Assembly: GCF_025145285.1 (NCBI RefSeq)
Contig: NZ_CP102251.1
Span: 3,720,001 to 3,784,000, forward strand
From: Alistipes onderdonkii
GTDB taxonomy: Bacteria; Bacteroidota; Bacteroidia; Bacteroidales; Rikenellaceae
DNA length: 64,000 nucleotides
Direction: 5' to 3'
How positions within the stretch are numbered: the stretch's first letter is position 1; the number at the start of each line of letters is the position of its first letter. The notes beneath the pieces are model-generated. The model was given only the letters and a program-made list of their open reading frames with translations, was not told where the DNA came from and did not search any database. The translations under genes and the position numbers were made by a program. Positions 45,754-55,477 of this stretch are shown here, in pieces.

Positions 45754-45761
45754 CAAAAGTA
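45754..45761 (-). promoter_or_regulatory. -7 box TACTTTTG of the redox operon
   Basis: TACTTTTG on the minus strand, 31 bases before the ATG at 45722. Confidence 0.5.
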
Positions 45762-45858
45762 GGGGATTCCGCACTGCCCGTCATTACCCGGATTACAGTT
45801 CGTCATACCATTATTACCGATCTGCCGCAGCAGGTGCGGCAAGCAAAGAAAAAAACAC

Positions 45859-45866
45859 TAACTTTG
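45859..45866 (+). promoter_or_regulatory. -7 box TAACTTTG of the AraC gene
   Basis: TAACTTTG, 22 bases before the ATG at 45889. The 90 bases between this and the facing box are the likely regulator-binding region. Confidence 0.5.
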
Positions 45867-45888
45867 TGTCAAACAAACCGGAACAACT

Positions 45889-46785
45889 ATGGAAGAGATC
45901 GCAAGACTGGATCATGTGTACCAGTATAACGAACTGATGGGAATCGAAACCCTGCACCCGCTGGTCAGCGTCATCGACATGTCGAAATGCCCGCGCATGC
46001 GTCACTCGCGCCGCCTGTACGGGTTCTACTGCATCTTCCTGAAAGATGTCAAATGCGGCGACCTGCGTTACGGGCGCAACTACTACGACTACCAGGAAGG
46101 GACGCTCGTTTTCACGGCCCCGGGACAGGTGGTCGGCGTCGAGGATAACGGCGAGGTTTTCCAGCCCAAAGGCTGGGCGCTGCTGTTCCACCCCGACCTG
46201 ATCCGCGGCACGTCGCTCGGACGCAGCATCGACCGCTACACCTTCTTCTCCTACGAATCCTACGAGGCGCTGCACCTCTCGGAACAGGAGCGGCATATCG
46301 TGATCGACTGCATGCAGAACATCGCGGGCGAGTTGCAGCACTCCATCGACAAGCACAGCCGGACGCTGATCGTCTCGAACATCGAACTGCTGCTCAATTA
46401 CAGCATCCGGTTCTACGAACGGCAGTTCACCACGCGCAGCGACGTCAACAAAGATGCGCTGTCGGGATTCGAACGGCTGCTCAACGACTATTTCCGGGAC
46501 GACGCCCCGCAGCGCGACGGGGTGCCTTCGGTACGCTGGTGCGCCGAGCAGCTGCACCTTTCGGCCAACTATTTCGGCGACCTGGTGAAAAAGGAGACCG
46601 GGAAATCGGCGCAGGAATACATCCAGCTGAAAGTCATCGACATCGCCAAGGAACGCATGTTCGACACGACCAAGTCGATCAGCGAAATCGCCTACGAGCT
46701 CGGGTTCAGGTATCCGCAACACTTCACGCGCCTGTTCAAGAAATGCGTGGGGCAGTCGCCCAACGAATACCGGACACAAAACTGA
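45889..46785 (+). CDS. AraC-family regulator of the redox operon
   Basis: A 298-residue regulator. The first about 170 residues are an AraC cupin sensor (LVFTAPGQVVGVED). The double HTH is at the end (VRWCAEQLHLSANYFGDLVKKETG, then ISEIAYELGFRYPQHFTRLFKKCVG). Divergent from the six-gene redox operon, as is typical for AraC control of such clusters in Bacteroidetes. Confidence 0.92.
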   Translation: MEEIARLDHVYQYNELMGIETLHPLVSVIDMSKCPRMRHSRRLYGFYCIFLKDVKCGDLRYGRNYYDYQEGTLVFTAPGQVVGVEDNGEVFQPKGWALLFHPDLIRGTSLGRSIDRYTFFSYESYEALHLSEQERHIVIDCMQNIAGELQHSIDKHSRTLIVSNIELLLNYSIRFYERQFTTRSDVNKDALSGFERLLNDYFRDDAPQRDGVPSVRWCAEQLHLSANYFGDLVKKETGKSAQEYIQLKVIDIAKERMFDTTKSISEIAYELGFRYPQHFTRLFKKCVGQSPNEYRTQN

Positions 46786-46878
46786 CCCGGCGGCACGGCC
46801 GGCAAAAGGAGAGGCGGACGGGAAAACCGGAGAGAACGGCGGACTAAACGGTAAAAACAGGCCGGCACAAACAGTTCG

Positions 46879-46947
46879 CCCGGACAAAACGCAGGCTTCC
46901 ACCCGGACAAAACGCAGGCTTCCACCCGGACAAAACGCAGGCTTCCG
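46879..46947. repeat. 23-bp tandem repeat, three copies
   Basis: Three head-to-tail copies of a 23-base unit starting CCCGGACAAAACGCAGG at 46879, 46902 and 46925; only the last base of the third differs. Not in a gene. Confidence 0.9.
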
Positions 46948-46959
46948 CATAGCATACGA

Positions 46960-46994
46960 AAATCCCCGCACACTTTACCAGTGTACGGGGATTT
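46960..46994. terminator. Bidirectional hairpin terminator
   Basis: A 14-bp stem with one mismatch (AAATCCCCGCACAC against GTGTACGGGGATTT, loop of 7) between the convergent AraC and gpmA genes. Confidence 0.65.
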
Positions 46995-47138
46995 CAAATT
47001 CCGGGGCGCTTCGCGGCATATCCGGCCAACCGGTTCCCTGCCCCGGCCAGTCCCGAACTACACCGGATGCCAGCCAGCCGGCAGCAATTTCCACAGCGGT
47101 ACCACCCGTGCGGCATCAGGCGGCCGGCCCGCTACGCC

Positions 47139-47885
47139 TCAGGACTTTTTCCCCTGGTTGGCGACGGCGGCCATCAGCCGGGCTATCTCGTCGGGGTCGC
47201 CCAGGAAATGATCCCCCGCGTAGTTGAGGCCCTCGTCGAACTCGAAGACATAAGGCACGGCGGTCGGGAGGTTGAACTCCGAAATCGCCTCGTCCGAAAT
47301 GCCTTTCAGGTGCTTGATGATGCCGCGCAGGCTGTTGCCGTGGGCGACGACCAGGATAGCGTCGTGATGCGCCAGCGCCGGCAGGATCTCGCATTTCCAG
47401 TAGGGCATAATACGCGCGACGGTGTCGCTGAGCGATTCGGTGCGGGGCAGTTCCGCCTCGGGGACATCGCGGTAACGGGGATCGAAACGCGGGTTGCGCG
47501 GGTCTTCCTCGCCCAACGGCGCCGGGGCGACGTCGTAACTGCGGCGCCAGATGTGTACCTGTTCGTCGCCGTACTTTTCGGCGGTCTCCCGTTTGTTGAG
47601 CCCCTGCAACATCCCGTAATGCTTTTCATTGAGCCGCCAGCTCTTCGAGACCGGGATCCAGTCCTGATCCAGTTTGTCGAGCACCACGTCGAGCGTCTTG
47701 ACGGCGCGTTTCAGGTAGGAGGTATAGGCATGCCCGAACAGGAAACCCTCCTTGCGGAGCAGCTCCCCGGCCCTGGCCGCTTCGGCAACGCCTTTCTCGC
47801 TCAGATCGACATCCGTCCATCCCGTAAAACGGTTTTCCCTGTTCCATGTGCTCTCGCCGTGGCGGAGCAAAACTACTTTTTTCAT
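47139..47885 (-). CDS. gpmA: 2,3-bisphosphoglycerate-dependent phosphoglycerate mutase
   Basis: A 248-residue glycolytic enzyme converting 3- to 2-phosphoglycerate. The phospho-His motif is LLRHGESTWNRENRFTGW, the second His lies in VAHGNSLRGIIKHL. Length is normal. The start overlaps the stop of ldhA by four bases. Last gene of the fbaB-ldhA-gpmA operon. Confidence 0.97.
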   Translation of the reverse strand: MKKVVLLRHGESTWNRENRFTGWTDVDLSEKGVAEAARAGELLRKEGFLFGHAYTSYLKRAVKTLDVVLDKLDQDWIPVSKSWRLNEKHYGMLQGLNKRETAEKYGDEQVHIWRRSYDVAPAPLGEEDPRNPRFDPRYRDVPEAELPRTESLSDTVARIMPYWKCEILPALAHHDAILVVAHGNSLRGIIKHLKGISDEAISEFNLPTAVPYVFEFDEGLNYAGDHFLGDPDEIARLMAAVANQGKKS

Positions 47886-48898
47886 CCTATCGCTTTTTCA
47901 GGTTCGGCACGCACCTCGTTCACCAATTTGCGGTGCTTGTCGAAATCGTTAATATTCTGCAATGTAGTATGCGCTATATTATCCAACGCTTCACGTGTAA
48001 AAAAACCCTGGTGCGAGGTCATGATGACGTTGTTGAACGACAGCAGGCGCGCCAGGATGTCGTCGTCCATGATCCGGTCGGAGGTATCCTCGTAGAAATA
48101 GGCGGCCTCCTCCTCGTAAACGTCCAGCCCGGCTGCCCCGATCTTCTTCTCCTTCAGCCCCTCGATCAGCGCCTCGGTATGAATCAGCTGGCCGCGCCCC
48201 GTATTGATTAGGATCACGCCGGGCTTCATCTTGCCGATGGCATCGCCGTTGATCATATAGCGCGTCTGGTCGGTCAGCGGGCAGTGCAGCGAAATGATGT
48301 CCGCACGGCGGTAAAGCTCGTCGAGCGTCACGTATTCGACCTGCGCCTGCGCGGCGTATTCCGCATCAGGGAAGATGTCGTAAGCCAGCACCTTCATGCC
48401 GAACCCCTTGAGTATCCGGATCAGCTCACGGGCGATCTTGCCGGTGCCGATGATGCCCGCCGTCTTGCCGTACATGTCGAACCCCATCAGGCCGTGCAGC
48501 GAGAAATTCCCGTCGCGCGTGCGCCAGTAGGCGCGGTGGACTTTGCGGTTGAGCGCCAGCATCAGCGCCACGGCATGTTCCGCGACGGCGTGGGGCGAAT
48601 AGGCCGGAACGCGCACGACGGGGATGCCGTATTCGGCCGCGGCCTTCAGGTCTACGTTGTTGAAGCCGGCGCAACGCAGTGCGATCAGTTTCACGCCCAT
48701 CGCGGCCAGCTGGCGTATCGTGCCGGCGTCGGCCGTGTCGTTGACGAAGATGCAGACCGCGTCGGCCCCCTGCGCCAGCAGGGCGTTGTTGCCGTTCAGG
48801 TGGCTGCGGTGGTAATTGAACTCGAACCCGCAGGACGCATTGGCGCGGTCGAACGACTCGCGGTCGTAGGGTTGGGTTCCGAAGAATGTTATTTTCAT
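47882..48898 (-). CDS. ldhA: D-lactate dehydrogenase (2-hydroxyacid dehydrogenase)
   Basis: A 338-residue NAD-dependent dehydrogenase that reduces pyruvate to D-lactate. Nucleotide motif GIIGTGKIARELIRILKGFG, catalytic Arg/Glu/His regions in LINTGRGQLIHTEAL, GLDVYEEEA and MTSHQGFFT. The LRCAGFNNVDL and HAVAEHAVAL segments are those of fermentative LdhA. Sits between an aldolase and a mutase, which fits regeneration of NAD in fermentation. Confidence 0.93.
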   Translation of the reverse strand: MKITFFGTQPYDRESFDRANASCGFEFNYHRSHLNGNNALLAQGADAVCIFVNDTADAGTIRQLAAMGVKLIALRCAGFNNVDLKAAAEYGIPVVRVPAYSPHAVAEHAVALMLALNRKVHRAYWRTRDGNFSLHGLMGFDMYGKTAGIIGTGKIARELIRILKGFGMKVLAYDIFPDAEYAAQAQVEYVTLDELYRRADIISLHCPLTDQTRYMINGDAIGKMKPGVILINTGRGQLIHTEALIEGLKEKKIGAAGLDVYEEEAAYFYEDTSDRIMDDDILARLLSFNNVIMTSHQGFFTREALDNIAHTTLQNINDFDKHRKLVNEVRAEPEKAIG

Positions 48899-48954
48899 AA
48901 ATGCACTTTTTTTCCTCTTTTATCGTACAGAAAACGGTTTTGCACGGCCGGTTA

Positions 48955-50004
48955 TTATGCGATCGTGACCTCGGGGTCGAGATATACGTCCTGGATGGCA
49001 TTGAGCAGCGCCACGCCCTCCTTCATCGGGCGCTGGAACGCCTTGCGGCCGCTGATAAGCCCCATGCCGCCGGCCCGCTTGTTGACGACGGCCGTCATCA
49101 CGGCCTCCTGCAAATCGGATGCCCCGTGCGACTCGCCGCCGGAATTGATCAGCCCGACGCGCCCCATGTAACCGTTGGCCACCTGGTAGCGGCAAAGGTC
49201 GATCGGATGCTCCGTCGTCAGCTTGGTGTAAACCTCGTCGCGTGTCTTGCCGAAGCCGATGGCACGGAACCCGCCGTTGTTCACCGGCAGCTTCTGTTTC
49301 ACGATATCGGCCTTGATCGTCACACCCAGGTGGTTCGCCTGCCCCGTCAGGTCGGCCGAAGCATGGTAATCCACCCCGTCCTTCCTGAAACCCTCGTTGC
49401 GCAGGTAGCACCACAGGATCGTCGCCATGCCCAGCTCGTGCGCATAGTCGAACGCCCCGGCGATCTCCACCAGCTGGCGGCGGCTCTCCTCCGACCCGAA
49501 ATAGATCGTAGCCCCCACGGCGGCGGCGCCCATGTTCCAGGCGTCGCGCACGGTGCCGAACATCACCTGGTCATAGGTGTTGGGGTAGGTGAGCAGCTCG
49601 TTGTGGTTGAGCTTGACGATGAACGGTATCTTGTGCGCATATCTGCGTGCCACGGCGCCCAGCACGCCGAAGGTCGAAGCCACGGCATTGCAGCCGCCCT
49701 CGATGGCCAGCCTGACGATATTCTCCGGGTCAAAATAGGCCGGGTTCGGGGCGAACGACGCCCCGGCGGAGTGTTCGATGCCCTGATCCACGGGCAGGAT
49801 CGAGACATAGCCCGTACCGGCCAGGCGCCCGTGGGCGAGGATCCATTGCAGGCTGCCGAGCGTCCGGATGTTGCGGTCGGACTCCATCCAGACCTTGTCG
49901 ACCGTATCGGGTGCGGGCAGGTAAAGCTGGCTCTTGTCGATCGTCCGGCACACATGGGAAAGGTAGTATTCGGCCTTCTCCCCGAGAATTTCAATGGTTT
50001 TCAT
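48955..50004 (-). CDS. fbaB: Class I fructose-bisphosphate aldolase
   Basis: A 349-residue aldolase of the DhnA/FbaB type, splitting fructose 1,6-bisphosphate to triose phosphates through a Schiff base. Motifs: ILPVDQGIEHSAG, FIVKLNHNELL, VTIKADIVKQKLP, GLINSGGES. First gene of the glycolysis operon, 56 bases before ldhA. No clear -7 box was seen in front of it. Confidence 0.93.
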   Translation of the reverse strand: MKTIEILGEKAEYYLSHVCRTIDKSQLYLPAPDTVDKVWMESDRNIRTLGSLQWILAHGRLAGTGYVSILPVDQGIEHSAGASFAPNPAYFDPENIVRLAIEGGCNAVASTFGVLGAVARRYAHKIPFIVKLNHNELLTYPNTYDQVMFGTVRDAWNMGAAAVGATIYFGSEESRRQLVEIAGAFDYAHELGMATILWCYLRNEGFRKDGVDYHASADLTGQANHLGVTIKADIVKQKLPVNNGGFRAIGFGKTRDEVYTKLTTEHPIDLCRYQVANGYMGRVGLINSGGESHGASDLQEAVMTAVVNKRAGGMGLISGRKAFQRPMKEGVALLNAIQDVYLDPEVTIA

Positions 50005-50084
50005 AATTTTACGATATTAAGTGATTCGAGTTTATTTACTGCAATTCGGGTTCCAAACACGCCCGGCGCCCCGCGACAAAACGA

Positions 50085-50106
50085 AAGCCGCCCGGCGGGG
50101 CGGCTT
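50085..50106 (-). terminator. Intrinsic terminator of the AraC gene
   Basis: A 9-bp stem (AAGCCGCCC with GGGCGGCTT, loop GGCG) overlapping the AraC stop codon; on the minus strand it runs into a TTTCGTTTT tract. Confidence 0.6.
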
Positions 50107-50959
50107 ATTTCTTGGTGTTGCGGTACTCGGTGGGAGATTCACCCGTATGCTTCTTGAAATAGCGCCCCAGGTAGGACTGGTCGGGGAAATGCAGGCGGTA
50201 GGCGATCTCCTGCACCGACAAGTCCGTCGATTGCAGGAGCATCTTGATCTCCAGCAAGACCGACCGGTCGATGAACTCCTTGGCGGTGCTGTGCGCGATC
50301 GTACGCACGATGGTCGAAAGGTAACGGGTGGAAATGCAGAGTTTGTCGGCGTAGAACGACACTTCGCGCTCCTGTGAACTGAACTCGTGCACGAGGGCCA
50401 CGAACCGGTGGAACAGCTCCGTCTGCCGCGTGGTCGACTCGGGCATCTGGCGCTGCATGCCTGCAAAGCGCTGCAACTTGTCGTAAATCTCCATCAGCAC
50501 GTTCTGCAAGCGGTTACGGATGATCGTGTTGCGGAAAATATTGTTCCGGTCGCGGTAGGTATAGGCCGCCATCTGGAACCAGATGCCCGCCCCCTCGACG
50601 ATACGCGCCGGGGGATAGGTGATCGGATTCTCGCGCAGGGTGCGGAAAAAGGAGGGTTCGAGCCGGAAGCGGAATGCCGCCTCGGAGAAAATATCGAGTG
50701 AAAAGGCACAGAACGTCACCCGAAAGTCCTCGGTACGCCCCGTGAGCATCAGCACCGACCCGGGCAGAACGAGTACCAGGGTATTCCGCTTCACGAGTCC
50801 TCCGTATTGGTTTACAGTCACATGGGCGCTGCCTTTGCGGCAAAACAAGATAGCCCCTCCCTCGCAGCGGTTCGCGTAGTTGTTGAAATAGGAAAAATCG
50901 GATTCCCCGACTACGAATTGTTCTTCGGCGGTGGTAATTAGAGGGTTTATGGCGGACAT
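50105..50959 (-). CDS. AraC-family regulator of the second RND pump
   Basis: A 284-residue regulator of the same type as the one at 19320, with cupin-like sensor and C-terminal double HTH (EVSFYADKLCISTRYLSTIV, then VQEIAYRLHFPDQSYLGRYFKKHTGESPTEYR). I start at MSAINPLITTAEE; the longer frame upstream reads through a promoter-like AT-rich region. Divergent from the RND operon it probably controls. Confidence 0.9.
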   Translation of the reverse strand: MSAINPLITTAEEQFVVGESDFSYFNNYANRCEGGAILFCRKGSAHVTVNQYGGLVKRNTLVLVLPGSVLMLTGRTEDFRVTFCAFSLDIFSEAAFRFRLEPSFFRTLRENPITYPPARIVEGAGIWFQMAAYTYRDRNNIFRNTIIRNRLQNVLMEIYDKLQRFAGMQRQMPESTTRQTELFHRFVALVHEFSSQEREVSFYADKLCISTRYLSTIVRTIAHSTAKEFIDRSVLLEIKMLLQSTDLSVQEIAYRLHFPDQSYLGRYFKKHTGESPTEYRNTKK

Positions 50960-51073
50960 ATGAATTCGTTTTTCGAACAAATTTAGCGCATTTTTCGATA
51001 TTCTCCTAAAATTTGTTCCGAAAAATACCAACACTGTTCGCAATATAAAGGCACGATCACACCCTTTTTAGGG

Positions 51074-51081
51074 TACTTTTG
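51074..51081 (+). promoter_or_regulatory. -7 box TACTTTTG of the second RND operon
   Basis: TACTTTTG, 39 bases before the ATG at 51121. No clear -33 element, consistent with activation by a regulator. An SD-like AGGAGA precedes the start codon. Confidence 0.5.
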
Positions 51082-51120
51082 CAACGAAAAAAGTTTTTTT
51101 AGTTTAAAACAGGAGAAAAT

Positions 51121-52284
51121 ATGAAGCAAACATTTGTGAAAGCTGCTATCATGGCAAGCTTCATGGCAGCCGTTTCGTGCGGTCAGGCACCCACGGAGCA
51201 AGGCCCCGCGCAATACGGCGTGATGACCATTGCCACCACCAACCGCGAAATCCCGACCAACAAGTCGGCGACGATCCGCGGACGCCAGGACATTCAGATT
51301 TACCCGCAGGTTTCGGGTACCATCTCCGAACTGCGTGTTGCCGAGGGAGAGTCGGTATCGAAAGGACAAACGCTTTTCATCATAGACCAGGTACCTTACA
51401 AGGCTGCGCTCCAGACCGCAGAAGCCAATGTCGCAGCGGCGAAAGCCAGCGTGGCGACGGCCCAGCTGACGTATGACAGCAAGAAGGAGCTTTTCGCAAA
51501 GAACGTCGTGTCGCAGTACGACCTCTCGACGGCCGAAAATACGCTGCTGACGGCCAAGGCGCAGCTCGCACAGGCCGAAGCACAGCGGGTAAACGCCGCA
51601 AACAACCTCTCCTATACGGTCGTGAAGGCCCCGTCCAACGGCACGGTAGGCCAGCTGCCGTACCGTGTAGGCTCACTGGTAAGCGCGTCGATCCCGCAGC
51701 CGCTGACGACCGTGTCGGACAACTCGGAGATGTACGTGTATTTCTCGATGAGCGGCAACGAGTTGCTCAGCCTGACGCGCAAATACGGCTCGATCGCCAA
51801 TACGCTCAAGAACATGCCCGACGTACAGTTACAGCTCAACGACGGCTCGCTCTACGACCAGCCGGGGCGCATCGAATCGATGAGCGGCGTCATCGACCCT
51901 TCGACGGGCAGCACGCAGCTGCGCGCGGTGTTCCCCAACACGAACGGCCTGCTCCACAGCGGCGCACCCGGCAACCTGATCCTGCCCATCAGCTACACGG
52001 ACTGCATCGTGGTTCCGCAGGTGGCGACATTCGAGCTGCAGGACAAAGTGTACGTATATAAGATTGTAGACGGCAAGGCCTCCTCGGTCATGATCGACGT
52101 GGAAAAGATCAACAACGGCCGGGAGTATATCGTCAAATCGGGCCTCGTTCCGGGTGACGTCATCGTAGCCGAAGGCGTAGGCCTGCTGCGCGAGGGTACC
52201 CCCATCGTAGCCAAGACGCAGGGCGCCGCACCTCAGGCCGCACCGGCAGCTGCCGCCCAAACCGAAACCGAAAAGGAGGAATAA
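51121..52284 (+). CDS. RND efflux adaptor lipoprotein (AcrA-like)
   Basis: A 387-residue membrane-fusion lipoprotein (lipobox AVSC, Cys20). Lipoyl half IYPQVSGTISELRVAEGESV, alpha-hairpin (about 90-160), second lipoyl half YTVVKAPSNGTVGQLPYRVGSLV, beta-barrel and membrane-proximal domain. Ala/Gln/Glu-rich tail. Three bases separate it from the permease gene. Confidence 0.95.
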   Translation: MKQTFVKAAIMASFMAAVSCGQAPTEQGPAQYGVMTIATTNREIPTNKSATIRGRQDIQIYPQVSGTISELRVAEGESVSKGQTLFIIDQVPYKAALQTAEANVAAAKASVATAQLTYDSKKELFAKNVVSQYDLSTAENTLLTAKAQLAQAEAQRVNAANNLSYTVVKAPSNGTVGQLPYRVGSLVSASIPQPLTTVSDNSEMYVYFSMSGNELLSLTRKYGSIANTLKNMPDVQLQLNDGSLYDQPGRIESMSGVIDPSTGSTQLRAVFPNTNGLLHSGAPGNLILPISYTDCIVVPQVATFELQDKVYVYKIVDGKASSVMIDVEKINNGREYIVKSGLVPGDVIVAEGVGLLREGTPIVAKTQGAAPQAAPAAAAQTETEKEE

Positions 52285-52287
52285 CCT

Positions 52288-55200
52288 ATGACACTGAAAC
52301 ATTTTATCGAACGACCCGTACTGGCGTCGGTCATATCCATCGTAATCGTAATCGGCGGTCTGATCGGTCTGGCGACGCTGCCCGTGGAGCAGTATCCCGA
52401 CATCGCACCCCCGACGGTGATGGTGCGCGCCTCATATCCGGGTGCCAGCGCCGAGACGATCCAGAAATCGGTCATCGTACCGCTCGAGCAGGCTATCAAC
52501 GGTGTGGAGGACATGACCTACATGACTTCCAGCGCCGCTCTGGGCAGCGCAAGCGTAACTGTCTATTTCCGCCAGGGCACCGACCCCGACATGGCTGCCG
52601 TCAACGTGCAGAACAAAGTATCGCGCGCTACGGGACAGCTGCCTTCCGAAGTCACGCAGATCGGTGTGACGACCATGAAGCGACAGACCTCCATGGTGAA
52701 GATTTTCTCGCTTTACAGCCCCGACGACACTTACGACGAAACGTTCCTGTCGAACTACTCGAAGATCAACATCGAACCCCGCATCCTCCGTATCGCGGGT
52801 GTCGGCGAGGCCTTCACGCTCGGTGCCGACTACTCGATGCGTATCTGGCTCAAGCCCGATGTGATGGCCCAGTACAAACTCATTCCCTCGGACGTGACGG
52901 CGGCGCTCGCCGAGCAGAACATCGAATCGGCGACCGGTTCGCTGGGTGAAAACTCAGAGAACACATTCCAGTATACGATGAAATACCGCGGACGTCTGAT
53001 GACCCCGGAAGAGTTCGGGGAGATCGTACTCGTGGCTCAGGACGACGGCACGATCCTGCGCCTGAAGGATGTCGCGGACATCGAGCTGGGAAGCGAATCC
53101 TACGCCTACAAAGGCTACACCAACGGCCATCCGGGCGTCAGCACGATGGTCTTCCAGACCGCCGGTTCGAACGCCACGCAGGTCGTAAATGAAATCGACG
53201 CCCTGCTGGCCGAGATCGAAGCCGAACTCCCGAAAGGCGTCGCCATCGCACACCTGCAGAGTGTGAACGACTTCCTCTACGCTTCGATCAACGAGGTAAT
53301 CAAGACTCTGATCGAGGCCATCCTCCTGGTGGTGCTCGTAGTCTATGTCTTCCTGCAGGATATCCGTTCGACACTTATCCCCACGGTTTCGATCATCGTA
53401 TCGCTGGTCGGTACGTTCGCCTTCCTCTCGGTAGCGGGCTTCTCGATCAACCTGCTGACGCTCTTCGCGCTCGTCCTTGCGATCGGTACGGTCGTCGACG
53501 ACGCCATTATCGTGGTGGAGGCTGTCCAGGCGCGTTTCGACGTGGGATATAAGTCCTCCTATATGGCTACCATCGACGCCATGTCGGGTATCACCTCGGC
53601 CATCATCACCTCGACGCTGGTCTTCATGGCCGTGTTCATCCCCGTGTCGATGATGGGCGGTACGTCGGGTGTATTCTACACGCAGTTCGGTATCACGATG
53701 GCCGTGGCCGTGGGTATCTCGGCGCTGAACGCCCTGACGCTCTCGCCCGCACTGTGCGCCCTCATCCTGAAACCCTACCTCGACGAAAACGGCGAGATGC
53801 GCGACAACTTCGCCGCCCGCTTCCGCAAGGCATTCAACTCGGGATTCAGCACCCTGATCAACAAGTACAAGCACGGCGTGCTGCTCTTCATCAAGCACAA
53901 GTGGCTGATGTGGTCGACGCTCGGCCTGGCATTCGCCGCACTGATCCTGCTGATGAACAGCACCAAAACGGGTCTGGTGCCCGACGAAGACCAGGGTACG
54001 ATCATGGTGAACGTTACCACGGCTCCGGGTACTTCGCTCGCCGAAACGCACGTCGTCATGGAGCAGGTTGCGGATCGCATCCAGGCAATCCCCCAGATCA
54101 GGGACTTCATGCAGGTGGCAGGTTACGGCATGATCGCCGGCCAGGGCTCCTCCTACGGTATGTGTATCATCAAGCTCAAGGACTGGGAAGAGCGCCCGGA
54201 CAAGGCAGATGCGGTGAACGCCGTGATCGGCCAGATATACGGACGCACGGCCGACATCAAGGACGCACAGATTTTCGCCGTGGCACCGCCGATGATCTCG
54301 GGTTACGGAACCTCGACCGGCTTCTCCATGCACCTGCAGGACAAGTCGGACGGCAGCCTGACGGACTTCTACAACATCTACCTGCAGTTCATCGGTGCGC
54401 TGAACCAGCGCCCGGAGATCGAACGTGCCTACTCGACCTTCAACATCAACTTCCCGCAGTATGTCGTAAGCATCGACGCGGCGAAGGCCAAGCGGGCCGG
54501 CATATCGCCGAGCACGATCCTCTCGACGCTTTCGGGTTACTACGGCGGGCAGTACGTTTCGAATGTCAACCGTTTCTCGAAAATGTACTACGTGACGATC
54601 CAGTCCGACCCGAAATACCGTCTTAACACCGAGTCGCTCAACAACGTCTTCGTCCGCACCAACGGCGGCGAAATGGCTCCCCTGGGCGAGTTCGTGGATC
54701 TGCAAAGGGTATACAGCTCCGAAGTGCTGAACCGTTTCAATATGTACAGCTCGATCGCCGTGAACGGAACGGCAGCCGACGGATATTCGTCGGGCGATGC
54801 CATCAAGGCCATCCAGGAGACGGCCGCCCAGGTACTGCCGAAGGGTTACGGCTACGACTTCGACGGTATCACCCGGGAGGAAGCACAGACCGGCAGCAAC
54901 ACGACGATCATCTTCGGGATCTGTATCCTGCTGATTTACCTCATCCTGAGTGCCCTGTACGAGAGCTTCCTGCTTCCGTTCGCCGTCATCCTCTCCGTAC
55001 CGTGCGGCCTGCTGGGTTCGTTCCTCTTCGCCAAGATGTTGGGACTGGAGAACAACATCTACCTGCAAACGGGTATCATCATGCTGATCGGCCTGCTCTC
55101 GAAGACCGCCATTCTGATCACGGAGTATGCCTCCGACCGGCGCCGCGCGGGAATGACCCTGACGCAAGCCGCCGTATCGGCAGCCAAAGTCCGTCTGCGC

Positions 55201-55473
55201 CCGATCCTGATGACCGTCCTCACCTGCGTATTCGGTATGATCCCGCTGGTGCTCTCGCACGGTGTGGGCGCCAACGGTAACATGACCCTCGGTTCGGGCG
55301 TCGTGGGCGGTATGATCGTCGGGACACTGGCCCTGCTGTTCCTCGTACCGACACTGTTCATCGCTTTCCAGACCTTGCAGGAGAAAGTCAAGCCCATAGA
55401 GTTCGACCCCGATCCGCAGTGGGCCGTACAGGCGGAACTGGAAGAGTGTAAAAACGAGAAAGAGGAGGAATAA
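52288..55473 (+). CDS. RND multidrug efflux permease (AcrB/HAE1-like)
   Basis: A 1061-residue drug:proton antiporter. N-terminus FIERPVLASVISIVIVIGGL and PVEQYPDIAPPTVMVRASYPGASAETI are typical HAE1. TM4 keeps both proton-relay Asp (GTVVDDAIIVVEA). The end has LIGLLSKTAILITEYA and LRPILMTVLTCVFGMIPLVLSHG. It uses more GGT and CGT codons than its neighbours, perhaps a sign of high expression. Confidence 0.97.
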   Translation: MTLKHFIERPVLASVISIVIVIGGLIGLATLPVEQYPDIAPPTVMVRASYPGASAETIQKSVIVPLEQAINGVEDMTYMTSSAALGSASVTVYFRQGTDPDMAAVNVQNKVSRATGQLPSEVTQIGVTTMKRQTSMVKIFSLYSPDDTYDETFLSNYSKINIEPRILRIAGVGEAFTLGADYSMRIWLKPDVMAQYKLIPSDVTAALAEQNIESATGSLGENSENTFQYTMKYRGRLMTPEEFGEIVLVAQDDGTILRLKDVADIELGSESYAYKGYTNGHPGVSTMVFQTAGSNATQVVNEIDALLAEIEAELPKGVAIAHLQSVNDFLYASINEVIKTLIEAILLVVLVVYVFLQDIRSTLIPTVSIIVSLVGTFAFLSVAGFSINLLTLFALVLAIGTVVDDAIIVVEAVQARFDVGYKSSYMATIDAMSGITSAIITSTLVFMAVFIPVSMMGGTSGVFYTQFGITMAVAVGISALNALTLSPALCALILKPYLDENGEMRDNFAARFRKAFNSGFSTLINKYKHGVLLFIKHKWLMWSTLGLAFAALILLMNSTKTGLVPDEDQGTIMVNVTTAPGTSLAETHVVMEQVADRIQAIPQIRDFMQVAGYGMIAGQGSSYGMCIIKLKDWEERPDKADAVNAVIGQIYGRTADIKDAQIFAVAPPMISGYGTSTGFSMHLQDKSDGSLTDFYNIYLQFIGALNQRPEIERAYSTFNINFPQYVVSIDAAKAKRAGISPSTILSTLSGYYGGQYVSNVNRFSKMYYVTIQSDPKYRLNTESLNNVFVRTNGGEMAPLGEFVDLQRVYSSEVLNRFNMYSSIAVNGTAADGYSSGDAIKAIQETAAQVLPKGYGYDFDGITREEAQTGSNTTIIFGICILLIYLILSALYESFLLPFAVILSVPCGLLGSFLFAKMLGLENNIYLQTGIIMLIGLLSKTAILITEYASDRRRAGMTLTQAAVSAAKVRLRPILMTVLTCVFGMIPLVLSHGVGANGNMTLGSGVVGGMIVGTLALLFLVPTLFIAFQTLQEKVKPIEFDPDPQWAVQAELEECKNEKEEE

Positions 55474-55477
55474 CAAG

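Larger units (their letters stand above)
46786..47138. other. Gene-free stretch with tandem repeat and terminator
   Basis: 353 bases between convergent genes. It holds a 23-base tandem repeat (46879-46947) and a hairpin terminator (46960-46994). The rest shows nothing I can name. Confidence 0.5.

Noticed and set aside
46879..46947. CRISPR array
   Set aside because: The 23-base units are directly adjacent with no spacers, and no cas gene is present.
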